Both the position numbers and the translations under genes were made by a program. From Methanomicrobiales archaeon (GTDB lineage: Archaea; Halobacteriota; Syntropharchaeia; Alkanophagales; Methanospirareceae): DNA of 5,417 nucleotides. The stretch is from assembly GCA_003160755.1 (NCBI GenBank), contig QEXZ01000108.1, positions 1-5,417 of the forward strand, given 5' to 3'. Below the pieces are notes generated by a model that did not search any database, was not told the DNA's origin, and worked only from the letters and a program-made list of their open reading frames with translations. Positions 1-4,291 of this stretch are shown one piece after another (the first letter of the stretch is position 1; every line of letters begins with the position of its first letter).

Positions 1-88
1 GGATCCACACTATTTTCGTTATCTGAACTCATACATTGGCTCACTAGGTAAAATAATCGCTTTTAAGCCATATAAAAAGTATCAATAG
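1..88 (+). CDS. Possible 3' end of a truncated plus-strand gene
   Basis: Frame 2 is open from the window edge to a TAG at 86-88, giving about 28 residues ending in KPYKKYQ. The segment is rich in Tyr, Lys and aromatic residues and in codons resembling those of the other genes here, so it could be the C-terminus of a protein starting outside the window. I do not recognise the family. A competing reading exists on the minus strand: an ATG at 32-30 opening MSSDNENSVDP, with a TATA-like TTTATATG at 76-69 upstream. The two cannot both be right and the segment is too short to decide. Confidence 0.3.
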   Translation, partial: DPHYFRYLNSYIGSLGKIIAFKPYKKYQ

Positions 89-120
89 TTAGAATGTCAA
101 TCTCTTATCCGAACACGCAT

Positions 121-144
121 GGCAACTTTTATACTTTAGTTGCC
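121..144. repeat. Perfect 7-bp inverted repeat at the edge of the left repeat array
   Basis: GGCAACT at 121-127 is the exact reverse complement of AGTTGCC at 138-144, separated by 10 AT-rich bases. The right arm overlaps the motif TTTAGTTGCCAACCCC that begins the first repeat unit. It could be a hairpin end of the repeat element or a terminator for the plus-strand gene ending at 88. There is no long T tract after it. Confidence 0.5.
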
Positions 145-646
145 AACCCCACGTAGCACATCGCCGCCCACCACTTTTTCTACAAGTGCATTCTGCAAGG
201 TGCAATTGATTTTGCGGTGATGCAGATGCGGAGTTGGGGAGTTGGAGGCGTGGCGGGCTTTGCACCTGAGCCTAACTTTTCACGTAGCACCTCGCAGCCC
301 ACCACGCAAATTTTTAAGCAGCTTTTTCTACAACTGCATTCTGCAGAATGCAATTGATTTTGCGGTGCTGCGGAAGCGGAGTTGCGGAGCGAATGGTGGA
401 GCCCCCACCGCACAAATTTTTGGGCGGGTGCAATTTGCTTGATTTTGCGGAGCTGCGGTAGCGGAGGTGTGGGGCGTGGAGTAGCCCGCATATCACATCG
501 CAGCCCACCATGCAAATTTTTAAGCAGCTTTTGTTGCGACTGCAATTTGCGAACTGCAATTGATTTTGCGGTGCTGCGGTAGCGGAGTTGTGGGGCGGGA
601 TGCCGCACGTCCTTCGGCGTGGCCGGCTTTGCACCTAAGCCTAACT
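135..646 (+). repeat. Left array: about four degenerate GC-rich repeat units
   Basis: The block contains about four direct copies of an interspersed repeat. Its most constant core, GATTTTGCGG, lies at 208-217, 356-365, 441-450 and 562-571. A second landmark, CGCAGCCCACC, is at 293-303 and 499-509, with one mismatch at 162-172 and a degraded version near 401-410. Approximate units are 135-282, 283-400, 401-480 and 481-646. Units begin with (TTTAGTTG)CCAACCCC-CGTAGCAC, carry clusters of TGCA and TGCGG in the middle, and end with GGCTTTGCACCTRAGCCTAAC. The block is visibly more GC-rich than the neighbouring genes. Reading frames inside it are low-complexity and are translations of the repeat, so I do not call genes here. 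It lies in the space between a plus-strand 3' end and the minus-strand operon's 3' end. Confidence 0.9.
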
Positions 647-850
647 AATTGTGGGACAGCTTCCATAAATAAAAATATCCTCGATTTTCACGTCAAACAA
701 TCTTGCGAGTTTAAACGCCAGCTCCAACGAGGGGTTGTATTTCCTTTTCTCTATTGCATTTATGGTCTGCCTCGTTACCCCTACTTTCTCTGCCAGATCT
801 TCCTGCGTTAAATCGTACATCGCTCTGAAAACTTTAAGTTTGTTCTTCAT
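641..850 (-). CDS. Short XRE-family helix-turn-helix transcriptional regulator
   Basis: This 69-residue protein is almost entirely one Cro/C1-type helix-turn-helix domain. Residues 14-23 (LTQEDLAEKV) form the first HTH helix and 26-34 (TRQTINAIE) the recognition helix. The following KYNPSLELAFKLARLF and IEDIFIY segments are typical of the small archaeal and bacterial regulators of this class, which usually stop shortly after IFIY. It should bind DNA as a dimer, probably repressing its own operon (inference). It is the last gene of a minus-strand operon: its ATG (850-848) overlaps the stop codon of the upstream DUF2178 gene in an ATGA arrangement, implying translational coupling, and the Shine-Dalgarno is weak (AAAGGG). 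Its last residues, GSCPTIS, extend past the usual end, and the TAG stop is the CTA of the repeat motif GCCTAAC, so the C-terminus may have been modified when the repeat arrived. Confidence 0.93.
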   Translation of the reverse strand: MKNKLKVFRAMYDLTQEDLAEKVGVTRQTINAIEKRKYNPSLELAFKLARLFDVKIEDIFIYGSCPTIS

Positions 851-1230
851 TTGAAGCCCTTTTTATCGTAGTAAAAGCGATGTACATGGAATGAGAACAT
901 TCCAACACCAACAACTATCATAAAAAATCCCCTAAAGTTCAGACCTAATGGATAATAGAAATCCACGTACGTTAAAACCGCTAAAATTCCTATGGTTGTC
1001 CAAAACGCATTGGAACCCGCTTTTTCATTAATTCTTATATATCTTTCGTCGCTTGGAATCTCTGTTTTGGGTTTCCTTGCCCAATGTATGCCAATAAAAA
1101 TTAACATCAAGCCAGACAAAACAATGCCCATTCCCAGAAACGACAGGTCAAATACCGCAAGTAAAACTAAGCCAAGGAGTATAATCCCCGAGCCTACAAC
1201 GAAATAATCTTTGAATCTTTTCAATTCCAT
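847..1230 (-). CDS. DUF2178-like four-helix membrane protein
   Basis: The 127-residue product has four predicted membrane segments, at about 10-27, 30-50, 73-93 and 98-114. Between helices 2 and 3 is a cytoplasmic-type loop with the family motif DERYIRINEKAGSNAFW (61-77). The C-terminal motif RFYY follows helix 4. The DER...NEKAG...AF pattern is characteristic of DUF2178, a family of unknown function often encoded beside small XRE regulators in archaea. The ATG at 1230 has a GAGGCGAT ribosome binding site that overlaps the TGA stop of the upstream gene, and the gap is only 10 bp. The 3' end overlaps the regulator start by four bases. The co-transcribed repressor suggests that the membrane protein is controlled by it or modulates it. 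No enzymatic motif is visible. Confidence 0.9.
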   Translation of the reverse strand: MELKRFKDYFVVGSGIILLGLVLLAVFDLSFLGMGIVLSGLMLIFIGIHWARKPKTEIPSDERYIRINEKAGSNAFWTTIGILAVLTYVDFYYPLGLNFRGFFMIVVGVGMFSFHVHRFYYDKKGFK

Positions 1231-1240
1231 TTAAATCGCC

Positions 1241-1807
1241 TCACGTCTTCCATTCGTAATAGAGCCTCGTTAAAATAAGAACAACCCAGCCACCACAGAG
1301 CGTTAATAATAATATCTTATCAAAAATTCCTGCTTCAAAATAGTCCTTGATTAGATATGCCAGTAAAAACAATGAAAGAGCGATAAAACCAACGGTTGCA
1401 CTTTTTTCATTCAGCATTGCACCCCGTTCATCGGTTTTGTATGTCGTCTCAAGCTTTTTGCGGTCTGTCTTCTTATCAATCAATCTGAAAAGAACTATAC
1501 TTATGCAAACTCCACTAATGAGAAAAACAATGAACATCGGCAATGTCACTTCGACTTTGAGGTATTTGGCTATGCCTACAAATAGTCCTGCAATCGGCAA
1601 TCCAAAAAATATTGAAACTATCTTATTCAAAAGTCTCTCAAGCTTTCCGCCAAAAGTTACGTAAAAAACGATGAACCCTATTGTGGCACCTATCGCAGTA
1701 GGAAATATACTCCCGGGGCGTGTAGGTATGAAGGTACCCAATATGAGCATATATATAAATAGTGCAAGGCTCACCAGCACCATCGTTGTAGTATTCTTCT
1801 TGTTCAT
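1241..1807 (-). CDS. Six-helix DUF2178-related membrane protein
   Basis: I place the start at the ATG at 1807-1805, not at the longer open-frame start at 1912. The reason is that GAGGTGAT lies just upstream of 1807, whereas the extra 35 residues overlap the preceding gene and look non-coding. The resulting 188-residue protein has about six membrane segments (8-27, 33-52, 62-80, 88-108, 138-153, 163-180). A charged loop after helix 4 carries TDERGAMLNEKSATVGF (125-141), which aligns with the DER...NEKAG...AF signature of its neighbours, and the end (TRLYYEWKT) matches their RxYY tail. It therefore looks like a diverged DUF2178 paralog with two additional N-terminal helices. It is the middle membrane gene of the operon, 46 bp after the upstream gene. 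Function is unknown. Confidence 0.85.
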   Translation of the reverse strand: MNKKNTTTMVLVSLALFIYMLILGTFIPTRPGSIFPTAIGATIGFIVFYVTFGGKLERLLNKIVSIFFGLPIAGLFVGIAKYLKVEVTLPMFIVFLISGVCISIVLFRLIDKKTDRKKLETTYKTDERGAMLNEKSATVGFIALSLFLLAYLIKDYFEAGIFDKILLLTLCGGWVVLILTRLYYEWKT

Positions 1808-1853
1808 GACAATCACCTCATAAAAATTCCTTGATTCTGGTTTCCACACAATA

Positions 1854-2273
1854 TCATCCTCCATACCTTCGATTATAATACCATCGAAGTATAACAAATG
1901 AAAACATCCCAACTATGAAAATGTCAGGTGAAACACTCTTATAGTTAAGATTTAATCTCCAGAACATAGCTATTAATTGAACAATAGCCATGGTCCCAAT
2001 GAGAATCCAGAACGCATGATAACCTGCCTTTTCATTAATTCTCACAGACCTTTCATCCTGTGTCAAATCTTCTCTGGTCTTTGTAGCGGTACATAGACCC
2101 ATAATTATTAGCATTGTTCCACCAAGAATGAACAATCCTCCGATAACGTAAGGAAATGTCCATGTTCTTCCAACAACATCAGGAACTATCCACAGGATTA
2201 TTATACCCAGCAGTACCAGCCCCAGACCCATTCCTAAAAATCGCAAAATATCTTTATCTTTTCTTTTTTTCAT
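1854..2273 (-). CDS. DUF2178-like four-helix membrane protein, first gene of the minus operon
   Basis: The 139-residue product has a lysine-rich start (MKKRKDKD) and four membrane segments at about 12-30, 39-60, 87-104 and 115-131. Its loop carries TQDERSVRINEKAGYHAFW (71-89) and it ends RWYYNRRYGG. It is the closest match in the window to the gene at 847-1230, and the DNA encoding the NEKAG loop also agrees well between the two (TTTTCATTAATTCT in both on the plus strand). I choose the ATG at 2273 because GGAGG at 2291-2287 is well spaced for it. The alternative TTG at 2285 lies directly against the GGAGGT and is too close. It is the promoter-proximal gene of the operon. Function is unknown. 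Confidence 0.9.
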   Translation of the reverse strand: MKKRKDKDILRFLGMGLGLVLLGIIILWIVPDVVGRTWTFPYVIGGLFILGGTMLIIMGLCTATKTREDLTQDERSVRINEKAGYHAFWILIGTMAIVQLIAMFWRLNLNYKSVSPDIFIVGMFSFVILRWYYNRRYGG

Positions 2274-2305
2274 TTTTTCTATCAACCTCCTCTAAGTTAT
2301 TTGCT

Positions 2306-2332
2306 CTTTACTTTATGTAAAGCTATATTTAC
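2306..2332. promoter_or_regulatory. Phased TTTAC/GTAAA half-sites, probable operator of the minus operon
   Basis: CTTTAC (2306-2311) and GTAAAG (2317-2322) form a perfect 6-bp inverted repeat. GTAAA (2317-2321) also forms an inverted pair with TTTAC (2328-2332), and a further GTAAA lies at 2359-2363. Half-site centres are about 10, 11 and 31 bp apart, close to whole helical turns. The cluster spans the predicted start of minus-strand transcription, where archaeal repressors commonly bind. The co-encoded XRE protein is the obvious candidate ligand, but that is inference. Confidence 0.5.
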
Positions 2333-2338
2333 TTAGAG

Positions 2339-2346
2339 TATATAAA
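2339..2346 (-). promoter_or_regulatory. TATA box of the minus-strand DUF2178/XRE operon
   Basis: On the minus strand this reads TTTATATA, an ideal archaeal TATA box, preceded by a purine-rich GAAAGT that could serve as BRE. The expected start is about 25 bp further on, near 2313-2320. That leaves a leader of some 40-45 bases containing the GGAGG at 2291-2287 ahead of the ATG at 2273. Confidence 0.7.
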
Positions 2347-2366
2347 ACTTTCTATTTTGTAAATAT

Positions 2367-2392
2367 GCTATGGCTTTATATAGGATGAGTGC
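2367..2392 (+). promoter_or_regulatory. Plus-strand promoter with TATA box, copy 1 of a 26-bp repeat
   Basis: TTTATATA at 2375-2382 is a consensus archaeal TATA box. It predicts a start near 2404, just before the GGGAGG at 2407-2412 that serves the small gene at 2426. The whole segment 2367-2392 recurs at 4218-4243 with two differences in 26 positions (C/T at the fourth base after TATG, and A/G inside the TATA box). Confidence 0.6.
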
Positions 2393-2425
2393 ATACTCTA
2401 AGTTGTGGGAGGCAAAAAATAAAAA

Positions 2426-2587
2426 ATGATGGCGCTTATTATAATTTTGCCGGGAATATTGTTAGCCCTATTTGGCGCTTTAAAGAGAAAAGAAACCTAT
2501 GGAAAAATCCTTTTGGGATTAGGTATAATAATTACGATATGCAGCATAGCGTATTTTATTTACGCTATTAGTTTGCCTTTAAAGTGA
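2426..2587 (+). CDS. Small two-helix membrane protein, 53 residues
   Basis: This frame encodes MMALIIILPG followed by two hydrophobic stretches, at about 3-19 and 28-50, joined by a short charged turn KRKETYGK (20-27). The product is therefore a helical hairpin membrane peptide ending in SLPLK. Support for it being a gene is contextual: a consensus TATA box at 2375-2382, a predicted start near 2404, GGGAGG at 2407-2412 (13 bases before the first ATG, rather long), and a clean hydrophobic-charged-hydrophobic pattern. A longer plus-strand reading frame overlaps it (2389-2571), but that frame starts upstream of the predicted transcript start and has no ribosome binding site. I do not recognise the family. 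It is transcribed divergently from the DUF2178 operon and may share its operator. Confidence 0.7.
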   Translation: MMALIIILPGILLALFGALKRKETYGKILLGLGIIITICSIAYFIYAISLPLK

Positions 2588-2608
2588 GAAAAGTGAATGA
2601 AGAAAGAA

Positions 2609-2618
2609 TTTTATATAA
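2609..2618 (+). promoter_or_regulatory. TATA box upstream of the winged-helix regulator
   Basis: TTTTATATAA at 2609-2618, preceded by the purine-rich GAAAGAA, is a good archaeal TATA/BRE combination. The predicted start is near 2638, in the middle of the palindrome at 2627-2654. That palindrome could therefore be an operator over the start site. A second candidate TATA box at 2711-2718 lies nearer the gene, so which of the two is used is open. Confidence 0.5.
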
Positions 2619-2626
2619 ACATTTGT

Positions 2627-2718
2627 TTTTCGTTCGGAAAAAACCGAATGAAAAGATAGTTTCATAAGATTGTAATGCGGATAAAACTTTTGAGCGCCGA
2701 AGAGAGGCGCTTTATAAA
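2627..2718 (+). repeat. Duplicated ~90-bp two-hairpin element, copy A
   Basis: The element opens with an 11-bp stem, TTTTCGTTCGG (2627-2637) and CCGAATGAAAA (2644-2654), closed around six A residues with one G-T wobble. A second perfect 6-bp stem follows, AGCGCC (2693-2698) and GGCGCT (2706-2711), with loop GAAGAGA, and then TTTATAAA. Copy B at 3216-3305 repeats the whole arrangement. The two copies agree at most positions, and the central 2666-2687 is the least conserved part. It may be a structured leader, a pair of operator palindromes, or both. The same strand also has a frame reading VR-KPNEKIVS in both copies, so a coding origin cannot be excluded. Confidence 0.75.
2711..2718 (+). promoter_or_regulatory. 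Alternative TATA box for the winged-helix gene
   Basis: TTTATAAA directly follows hairpin 2 of copy A. A start about 25 bp on, near 2740, would give a short leader with the GGGGGG at 2745-2750 ahead of the ATG at 2766. The equivalent box in copy B (3297-3304) would put the start almost at the next gene's ATG at 3328 and exclude that gene's strong ribosome binding site, which weakens the promoter reading for that copy. Confidence 0.4.
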
Positions 2719-2765
2719 TGTCCACAAGAATTATTAGGCCAGATGGGGGGATATATTAGAGACTA

Positions 2766-3245
2766 ATGGACAAAATCGCACTTGATAAGAGAATAATTGG
2801 AGCTTTAGCATCAGAAATGAGGATTGACATTCTCAAAAAAATCGATTCCGGATCTATGACATTGAGTAAATTAACGGATGAATTGAATATTTCTAAATCA
2901 ACTGTTCACGAGCATCTAACGATTTTGATTGAATCAGGGCTGGTAAAGAAGGTAAACAGGGATAATAAGTGGGTTTACTATGAGCTTACGGACAAAGGCA
3001 CGGAGATTCTTCACCCGCACAAAATGACGCGGATAATAGTCCTTTTATCCACAGCGATATTGAGTTTTGTTGTTGGAATTGTTGGGCTATATCGGTTTGT
3101 AAGAAGTATCCTCATCTTTCCCGAAGAAGCTTTAAATTTAAAGGCTATAGCTCCTTACGAGCCGGTGCATCTAATTACTGGTTTGATCGTGATTTCACTC
3201 GGAATTGTCCTTTTATCGTTCGGGAAAAACCGAACGAAAAGATAG
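2766..3245 (+). CDS. Membrane-anchored ArsR-like winged-helix transcriptional regulator
   Basis: The 159-residue product begins with a winged-helix DNA-binding domain. ASEMRIDILKKI (15-26) is the first helix, MTLSKLTDEL (31-40) the second, KSTVHEHLTILIESGLV (44-60) the recognition helix, and KKVNRDNKWVYYEL (61-74) the beta wing. This is the ArsR-type fold, but no cysteines or metal-site motif are present in it. After LTDKGTEILHPHKM the chain continues into two membrane segments, at about 88-110 and 134-152, separated by an outward-facing stretch of about 23 residues (FPEEALNLKAIAPYEPVH). DNA binding at the membrane in response to a signal sensed by the helices or loop is inference. The ATG at 2766 has GGGGGG some 15 bases upstream, which is rather far. 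The last codons (SFGKNRTKR) lie inside copy B of the hairpin element. Downstream membrane-protein genes are probably its targets. Confidence 0.9.
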   Translation: MDKIALDKRIIGALASEMRIDILKKIDSGSMTLSKLTDELNISKSTVHEHLTILIESGLVKKVNRDNKWVYYELTDKGTEILHPHKMTRIIVLLSTAILSFVVGIVGLYRFVRSILIFPEEALNLKAIAPYEPVHLITGLIVISLGIVLLSFGKNRTKR

Positions 3246-3305
3246 TTTCATATATGATGCAAAGCAAATAGAACCTTTGAGTGCCGAAGGTAGGCGTTTT
3301 ATAAA
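3216..3305 (+). repeat. Duplicated ~90-bp two-hairpin element, copy B
   Basis: An 8-bp perfect stem, TCGTTCGG (3216-3223) and CCGAACGA (3230-3237), encloses GAAAAA. The second stem is AGTGCC (3280-3285) with GGCGTT (3293-3298) and loop GAAGGTA. Changes relative to copy A keep the stems pairable: the G-T pair of stem 1 in A is G-C here, and in stem 2 the C-to-T changes on both arms give G-U and U-G pairs. The first stem overlaps the coding end of the winged-helix gene, and the element ends just ahead of the ribosome binding site of the next gene. Confidence 0.75.
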
Positions 3306-3327
3306 AGAAATGAGGTGATACAAAAAG

Positions 3328-3597
3328 ATGAAAAAAACGAGAAAAGCGGAAGAAAATGCAAAAAGGCTAAGAAGTTTTTTGACATCCCCAGTACGGCAGA
3401 GTGCCACTTTCATAATAGTAGTCGGAATTATTGTGTATCTCGTATATGTATTAGAATTTCATCCGATAGTTCCTTTTCCACTTCAAAATAGGTTACTGGT
3501 AGCAATACTTAACGGAACGATTTTCTATGGTTTTGAAATACTTGGTGCCTGGATGGCAATGAAGGCGTGGGAGAGTAAAGCTAAGAAGGGCGGATAA
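3328..3597 (+). CDS. Small two-helix membrane protein with KAEENAKR N-terminus
   Basis: The 89-residue product starts with a charged cytoplasmic segment, KKTRKAEENAKRLRSF (2-17), then two membrane segments at about 26-43 and 56-78, ending in a basic tail (SKAKKGG). The loop between the helices is short and proline-containing (EFHPIVPFPLQN). The start is well supported by GAGGTGAT at 3312-3319. The N-terminal segment is shared with the next gene, including an identical 29-bp DNA stretch (3338-3366 and 3629-3657). It lies 82 bp after the winged-helix gene and is probably co-transcribed with it. I do not recognise the family. Confidence 0.85.
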   Translation: MKKTRKAEENAKRLRSFLTSPVRQSATFIIVVGIIVYLVYVLEFHPIVPFPLQNRLLVAILNGTIFYGFEILGAWMAMKAWESKAKKGG

Positions 3598-3615
3598 AAT
3601 AAAAAGGTGGTCTTG

Positions 3616-4110
3616 ATGGATACAGAATCGAGAAAAGCGGAAGAAAATGCAAAAAGGGTAGAACGAAAAGAGTTTTTAAAGCTAAATCCCACAAGAGTTG
3701 CTAAACTATTTCTGGTAGCAGCACTCGTTTTCCTGGTTTCCTCATACATGTTAAGCGAAGCTTTTATACCCGGCATTGCTGTGGTACTTTGCATTGCAGG
3801 TGCATTACTCATCATCAGTATAATAGCAAAAGGCACACACGTACTGGTGAGAGATAGAATCGAAAGAGAACTTTTAGCTGAACGAATAGAAGAACCACTG
3901 AAGAGGCTTAAACTTTTGTTTATAGGGATAGCATTGGTTATTTGTGTAGACCTAATCTACACGTACATCTTCGATCTTTCCACCCCCCTCTCTTCATATC
4001 CTCCAGCTATAATAATCACCAAGATTTTTCTCGATATGAGTATTTTCACGGGATGCGTTACGCTTGCCATTGTAATAGGCTTGAAGCTAATTCTGGGGAA
4101 AATAGATTAA
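3616..4110 (+). CDS. Four-helix membrane protein with KAEENAKR N-terminus
   Basis: I start the gene at the ATG at 3616, because GGTGGT at 3606-3611 would serve as its ribosome binding site. The GTG at 3607 that extends the frame by three residues lies inside that site. The 164-residue product has a charged N-terminus (ESRKAEENAKRVERKEF, 4-20) and four membrane segments at about 28-47, 49-71, 99-119 and 136-160. A strongly charged, probably helical linker, VRDRIERELLAERIEEPLKR (78-97), joins helices 2 and 3. The N-terminal match to the preceding 89-residue protein suggests a partial duplication or a shared interaction segment. The gap between the two genes is 18 bp, consistent with one operon. 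No catalytic motif is seen and the family is not recognised. Confidence 0.87.
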   Translation: MDTESRKAEENAKRVERKEFLKLNPTRVAKLFLVAALVFLVSSYMLSEAFIPGIAVVLCIAGALLIISIIAKGTHVLVRDRIERELLAERIEEPLKRLKLLFIGIALVICVDLIYTYIFDLSTPLSSYPPAIIITKIFLDMSIFTGCVTLAIVIGLKLILGKID

Positions 4111-4174
4111 ATTATGAGATTACAGATGAATATGGGATCAAAAAAGGAATTGGGTGACGGTGAAAAAAAAATAA

Positions 4175-4234
4175 ATGGAAGCAAAGAGGGTATTTAACGT
4201 CGCAAGGAAGGAGTTCAGCTATGGTTTTATGTAG
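4175..4234 (+). pseudogene. Probable start fragment of an ABC-2 type permease
   Basis: Nineteen codons read MEAKRVFNVARKEFSYGFM before a TAG. The pattern of a charged residue pair, a short hydrophobic run and then ARKEF is how many ABC-2 type transporter permeases begin, immediately ahead of their first membrane helix. A GGTGA lies at 4159-4163, a reasonable ribosome-binding position. The frame breaks inside the 26-bp segment repeated from 2367-2392, so the remainder was probably lost or displaced at that junction. A short hydrophilic frame at 4114-4197 overlaps this fragment. It is too short for certainty about the family. Confidence 0.45.
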
Positions 4235-4243
4235 GATGAGTGC
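4218..4243 (+). repeat. Copy 2 of the 26-bp promoter-like repeat
   Basis: GCTATGGTTTTATGTAGG followed by ATGAGTGC matches 2367-2392 at 24 of 26 positions. In this copy the TATA-like core is TTTATGTA, weaker than the TTTATATA in copy 1. It overlaps the end of the permease-like fragment and lies upstream of the ORF at 4292. Confidence 0.7.
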
Positions 4244-4251
4244 TTTTTATA
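4244..4251 (+). promoter_or_regulatory. Candidate TATA box for the ORF at 4292
   Basis: TTTTTATA would place a start near 4273, ahead of GGAGGGG at 4281-4287 and the ATG at 4292. The spacing is that of a normal archaeal gene start, although the box itself is only fair. Confidence 0.4.
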
Positions 4252-4291
4252 GGTTAATGAAAAATATCCTGTATAGAATAGGAGGGGAAAA

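Larger units (their letters stand above)
2331..2403. repeat. 11-bp inverted repeat flanking the divergent TATA boxes
   Basis: ACTTAGAGTAT at 2331-2341 is the exact reverse complement of ATACTCTAAGT at 2393-2403. The two arms bracket the divergent promoter region. The left arm touches the minus-strand TATA box and the right arm lies at the predicted plus-strand start point. The core CTCTAAGT occurs a third time at 2290-2297, next to the ribosome binding site of the minus operon. The symmetry suggests a shared operator controlling both directions. Confidence 0.5.

Noticed and set aside
1..6. GGATCC at the very start as a cloning junction
   Set aside because: It is a BamHI recognition sequence, but six bases at a window edge could be chance and nothing else looks like vector.
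180..634. Minus- and plus-strand reading frames of 66-142 codons inside the left repeat array
   Set aside because: Their peptides are low-complexity and recur between units in different frames, with no ribosome binding sites. They are read-through of GC-rich repeat DNA with few stops.
1347..1664. 105-codon plus-strand frame opposite the six-helix membrane gene
   Set aside because: It is a shadow of the minus-strand gene, which has the family motif, membrane helices and a GAGGTGAT site; the plus frame has none.
2389..2571. 60-codon plus-strand frame overlapping the small membrane gene
   Set aside because: Its start precedes the predicted transcript start, it lacks a ribosome binding site, and its peptide is not protein-like compared with the two-helix frame at 2426-2587.
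2622..2654. Intrinsic terminator of the small membrane gene
   Set aside because: A T-rich stretch precedes the palindrome instead of following it, and a TATA box lies within the same interval, so an operator or leader role fits better.
3942..4157. 71-codon plus-strand frame overlapping the end of the four-helix membrane gene
   Set aside because: It is an out-of-frame reading of the 3616-4110 gene and has no initiation signal.
4114..4197. 27-residue hydrophilic frame after the four-helix gene
   Set aside because: The ATG follows the previous stop closely and has no clear ribosome binding site; it overlaps the permease-like fragment, which has a more characteristic sequence.
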